Origin: an uncultured Desulfotignum sp.
GTDB taxonomy: Bacteria; Desulfobacterota; Desulfobacteria; Desulfobacterales; Desulfobacteraceae
NCBI GenBank assembly: GCA_937951975.1
Contig: CALGAJ010000270.1
Span: 1-7,117 of the forward strand
Length of the DNA: 7,117 bases
Direction: 5' to 3'
Every line of letters begins with the position of its first letter. Within the stretch, counting starts at the first letter, position 1. The position numbers and the translations under genes are program-made. This document shows, piece after piece, positions 6,227 through 7,117 of this stretch. The notes below the pieces were generated by a model. It made no database searches, was not told where the DNA came from, and saw only the letters and a program-made list of their open reading frames with translations.

Positions 6227-6628
6227 TTACTCAGGGCTGGTAAAGAGACGATATACAAGACCGCTGATTTTTTCAAAATGATGATCCATGGTTACCAGCT
6301 CTGCGCCGGTTTCCATTGTCTGTGCAGCAATCCAGATATCGTTTGAAGGAAGGGGTGTCCCCTGCTGTTTGAGCTGCAGGGCGATTCTTGAATATCTGTC
6401 AGACGTAATATCTGAAATTGTAAGGGTTGCAACGGCAGGATGTGACAAAAACTGGTCCAGTCCTTCCATGTTTCTGTTAAAGCGTGAGCCGTTCCGGAAT
6501 CCGAATATGAGCTCACCCAGTACGACAGGTGATACTAATACGATCTGTGCCCGGGCAAGATATTCGACGATCCCGGAATAACCCAGTTTAAACCCCACAT
6601 AGGCGCTCGTGTCCAGAATCAGTTTCAT
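6227..6628 (-). CDS. vapC: VapC-type PIN-domain ribonuclease toxin
   Basis: A 133-residue PIN domain, the usual VapC size. Numbered from the ATG at 6626-6628, the acidic metal-binding residues are all present: D6 in KLILDTSAYVGF, E39 in VVLGELIFGF, D97 in LPSNDIWIAAQ, and D115 in ELVTMDHHFEKI. It should therefore be an active Mg2+-dependent RNase; family members cut initiator tRNA, other tRNAs or 23S rRNA, and the target here cannot be told. The frame is open to a GTG at 6632-6634, but the ATG is preferred: it overlaps the antitoxin stop as ATGA, and a GAGG lies 10 bases upstream, whereas that GAGG is only 4 bases from the GTG. It forms an operon with the RHH antitoxin upstream. Transcription may continue across the 38-base gap into the broken nitroreductase gene. 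Confidence 0.92.
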   Translation of the reverse strand: MKLILDTSAYVGFKLGYSGIVEYLARAQIVLVSPVVLGELIFGFRNGSRFNRNMEGLDQFLSHPAVATLTISDITSDRYSRIALQLKQQGTPLPSNDIWIAAQTMETGAELVTMDHHFEKISGLVYRLFTSPE

Positions 6629-6870
6629 TGCCACATGTCCTCATCGATCTGCTCACAGGACTTGATGGAAGCCTCGAATTCGGCGGCTTCTGATCGGGTC
6701 CATCCGCCTGACAACTCTTTCAAAGAGGCGGCAGCAGGCTCCGGCCGCCTGAATTCTTTATGGATGATCTCCTTGACAATCTGATTGATGGATTTTTGAT
6801 TTTCCTTTGCGCTTCGACGAATTTCTCGCTCAATTTCAGGGTCGATGCCCCTGATCGTGATTTGCTGCAT
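6625..6870 (-). CDS. vapB: Ribbon-helix-helix (FitA/VapB-like) antitoxin
   Basis: An 81-residue antitoxin. Residues 2-7 (QQITIR) form the DNA-contacting strand. Helices about 10-24 and 26-41, joined by KENQKSINQIVKEII, complete an Arc/FitA-type ribbon-helix-helix. The tail, GGWTRSEAAEFEASIKSCEQIDEDMWQ (55-81), is the toxin-blocking extension common in this family, with its acidic W-containing end. The ATG at 6868-6870 follows a strong AGGAGG site 6 bases upstream and a near-consensus promoter. The stop overlaps the toxin start by 4 bases. The dimer should repress its own promoter, with toxin binding strengthening repression; an inverted repeat between the start codon and the promoter spacer is the obvious site. 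Confidence 0.92.
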   Translation of the reverse strand: MQQITIRGIDPEIEREIRRSAKENQKSINQIVKEIIHKEFRRPEPAAASLKELSGGWTRSEAAEFEASIKSCEQIDEDMWQ

Positions 6871-6911
6871 GATTCACCTCCTGATGATTTCTGCCTCAGT
6901 ATATGAATCAT
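6869..6911. promoter_or_regulatory. Operator candidate of the PIN/RHH operon: 8-bp inverted repeat
   Basis: ATGATTCA (6869-6876) and TGAATCAT (6904-6911) are perfect reverse complements 27 bases apart. A further ATGATT at 6884-6889 lies 15 bases from the first copy. One arm falls in the promoter spacer next to the -10 box and the other covers the start codon, so a bound RHH dimer pair could block both transcription and translation start. The repeats are seen; binding is inferred. Confidence 0.5.
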
Positions 6912-6926
6912 TTGTTCTGATGTCAA
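6898..6926 (-). promoter_or_regulatory. Sigma-70 promoter of the PIN/RHH operon
   Basis: On the minus strand a perfect TTGACA (6921-6926) and TATACT (6898-6903, 5 of 6) are separated by exactly 17 bases, placed 27 bases upstream of the antitoxin ATG. This is the best promoter in the window and suggests a strong, tightly repressed unit. Confidence 0.75.
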
Positions 6927-6941
6927 ACCAAAACCTGAAGA

Positions 6942-6953
6942 CCGGGTGGGTGT
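6942..6953. repeat. Right copy of the 12-bp exact direct repeat flanking the PIN/RHH module
   Basis: CCGGGTGGGTGT, identical to 6201-6212. It lies 16 bases beyond the -35 box of the antitoxin promoter, so the two repeats enclose the complete expression unit. The rest of this intergenic region (6954-7050) shows no further gene. It has a small GCTGT/ACAGC stem (7026-7042) ahead of the next ribosome site. Confidence 0.5.
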
Positions 6954-7061
6954 CAGATCGGGTGATTTTACCGGAATTCACAAACCAGGCTGATGTTTTT
7001 TCCCGGAGAACGGTACTATATCAGGGCTGTCTGTTGAACAGCGAAACAATGGAGGAGAACC

Positions 7062-7117
7062 ATGCTGCCTGTGCTGCTGTCTCTGGGAATTCTGTATCTG
7101 CTGGCCCTGGGTGCCGG
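7062..7117 (+). CDS. N-terminus of a membrane protein (3' end outside window)
   Basis: An ATG at 7062-7064, preceded by a strong GGAGGAG ribosome site (7051-7057) at good spacing, opens a frame to the window edge. The 18 visible residues (MLPVLLSLGILYLLALGA) are almost entirely hydrophobic and contain no charge, forming a first membrane helix or an uncleaved signal anchor. GC content and codon use match the GC-rich backbone. It is transcribed divergently from the PIN/RHH operon. No clear -35/-10 pair is visible; TACTAT at 7014-7019 is a possible -10 without a good partner. Too little is present to name the family. Confidence 0.6.
   Translation, partial: MLPVLLSLGILYLLALGA

Noticed and set aside
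6632..6634. GTG two codons upstream as the PIN toxin start
   Set aside because: The ATG at 6626-6628 makes the usual ATGA overlap and has better ribosome-site spacing; the GTG would be only 4 bases from the GAGG.
1..7117. CRISPR array, tRNA, rRNA, or an intact insertion sequence or integrase
   Set aside because: No regularly spaced repeats, cloverleaf, rRNA-like stretch, transposase or recombinase motifs were found on either strand.

Overview
The window looks like accessory DNA on a bacterial chromosome with a moderately high G+C backbone. It holds remnants of anaerobe-type metabolic genes, two small toxin-antitoxin (TA) modules and two defence-like loci. The ferredoxin-nitroreductase fusion and the overall gene style would fit an anaerobic, sulfate-reducer-like Desulfobacterota. 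That placement is an inference from style only: no rRNA, tRNA or universal marker gene is present.

Layout. Bases 1-2781 (+) are the AT-richer C-terminal part of a very large protein that is open at the left edge. It has a winged-helix-like segment, a mixed alpha/beta region and long coiled coils, and resembles the rear half of a large defence-type ATPase whose P-loop would lie off-window. At about 2782-2800 base composition changes abruptly to GC-rich. There a convergent minus-strand gene, a PD-(D/E)xK nuclease fused to a superfamily 2 helicase, is cut off just after its DEAH box. A class I SAM methyltransferase lies 3 bases upstream of it in the same operon (3954-4565, -).

Next comes a Doc/Fic toxin with an AbrB/MazE-type antitoxin (4655-5265, -), overlapping as GTGA. 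Upstream of it are a hairpin/T-tract, a plus-strand internal fragment of a gamma-carbonic-anhydrase-like hexapeptide protein (about 5377-5550), and a ferredoxin-nitroreductase gene broken by an internal deletion and frameshift (5543-6188, -). A second TA pair, a VapC-type PIN toxin with a ribbon-helix-helix antitoxin (6227-6870, -), has a near-consensus promoter and an inverted-repeat operator candidate. It sits between two exact 12-bp direct repeats (6201-6212 and 6942-6953). A plus-strand membrane protein begins at 7062 and runs off the right edge.

Reading. The window looks like a turnover zone. At least three genes are truncated or internally deleted, two TA cassettes lie between them, and short direct repeats flank both cassettes. 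The methyltransferase plus nuclease-helicase pair could be an older, now inactivated modification/defence-type locus. The AT-rich block on the left may be a more recent acquisition that replaced the helicase's 3' half. Defence roles are inferred from architecture and neighbourhood, not shown by the sequence.
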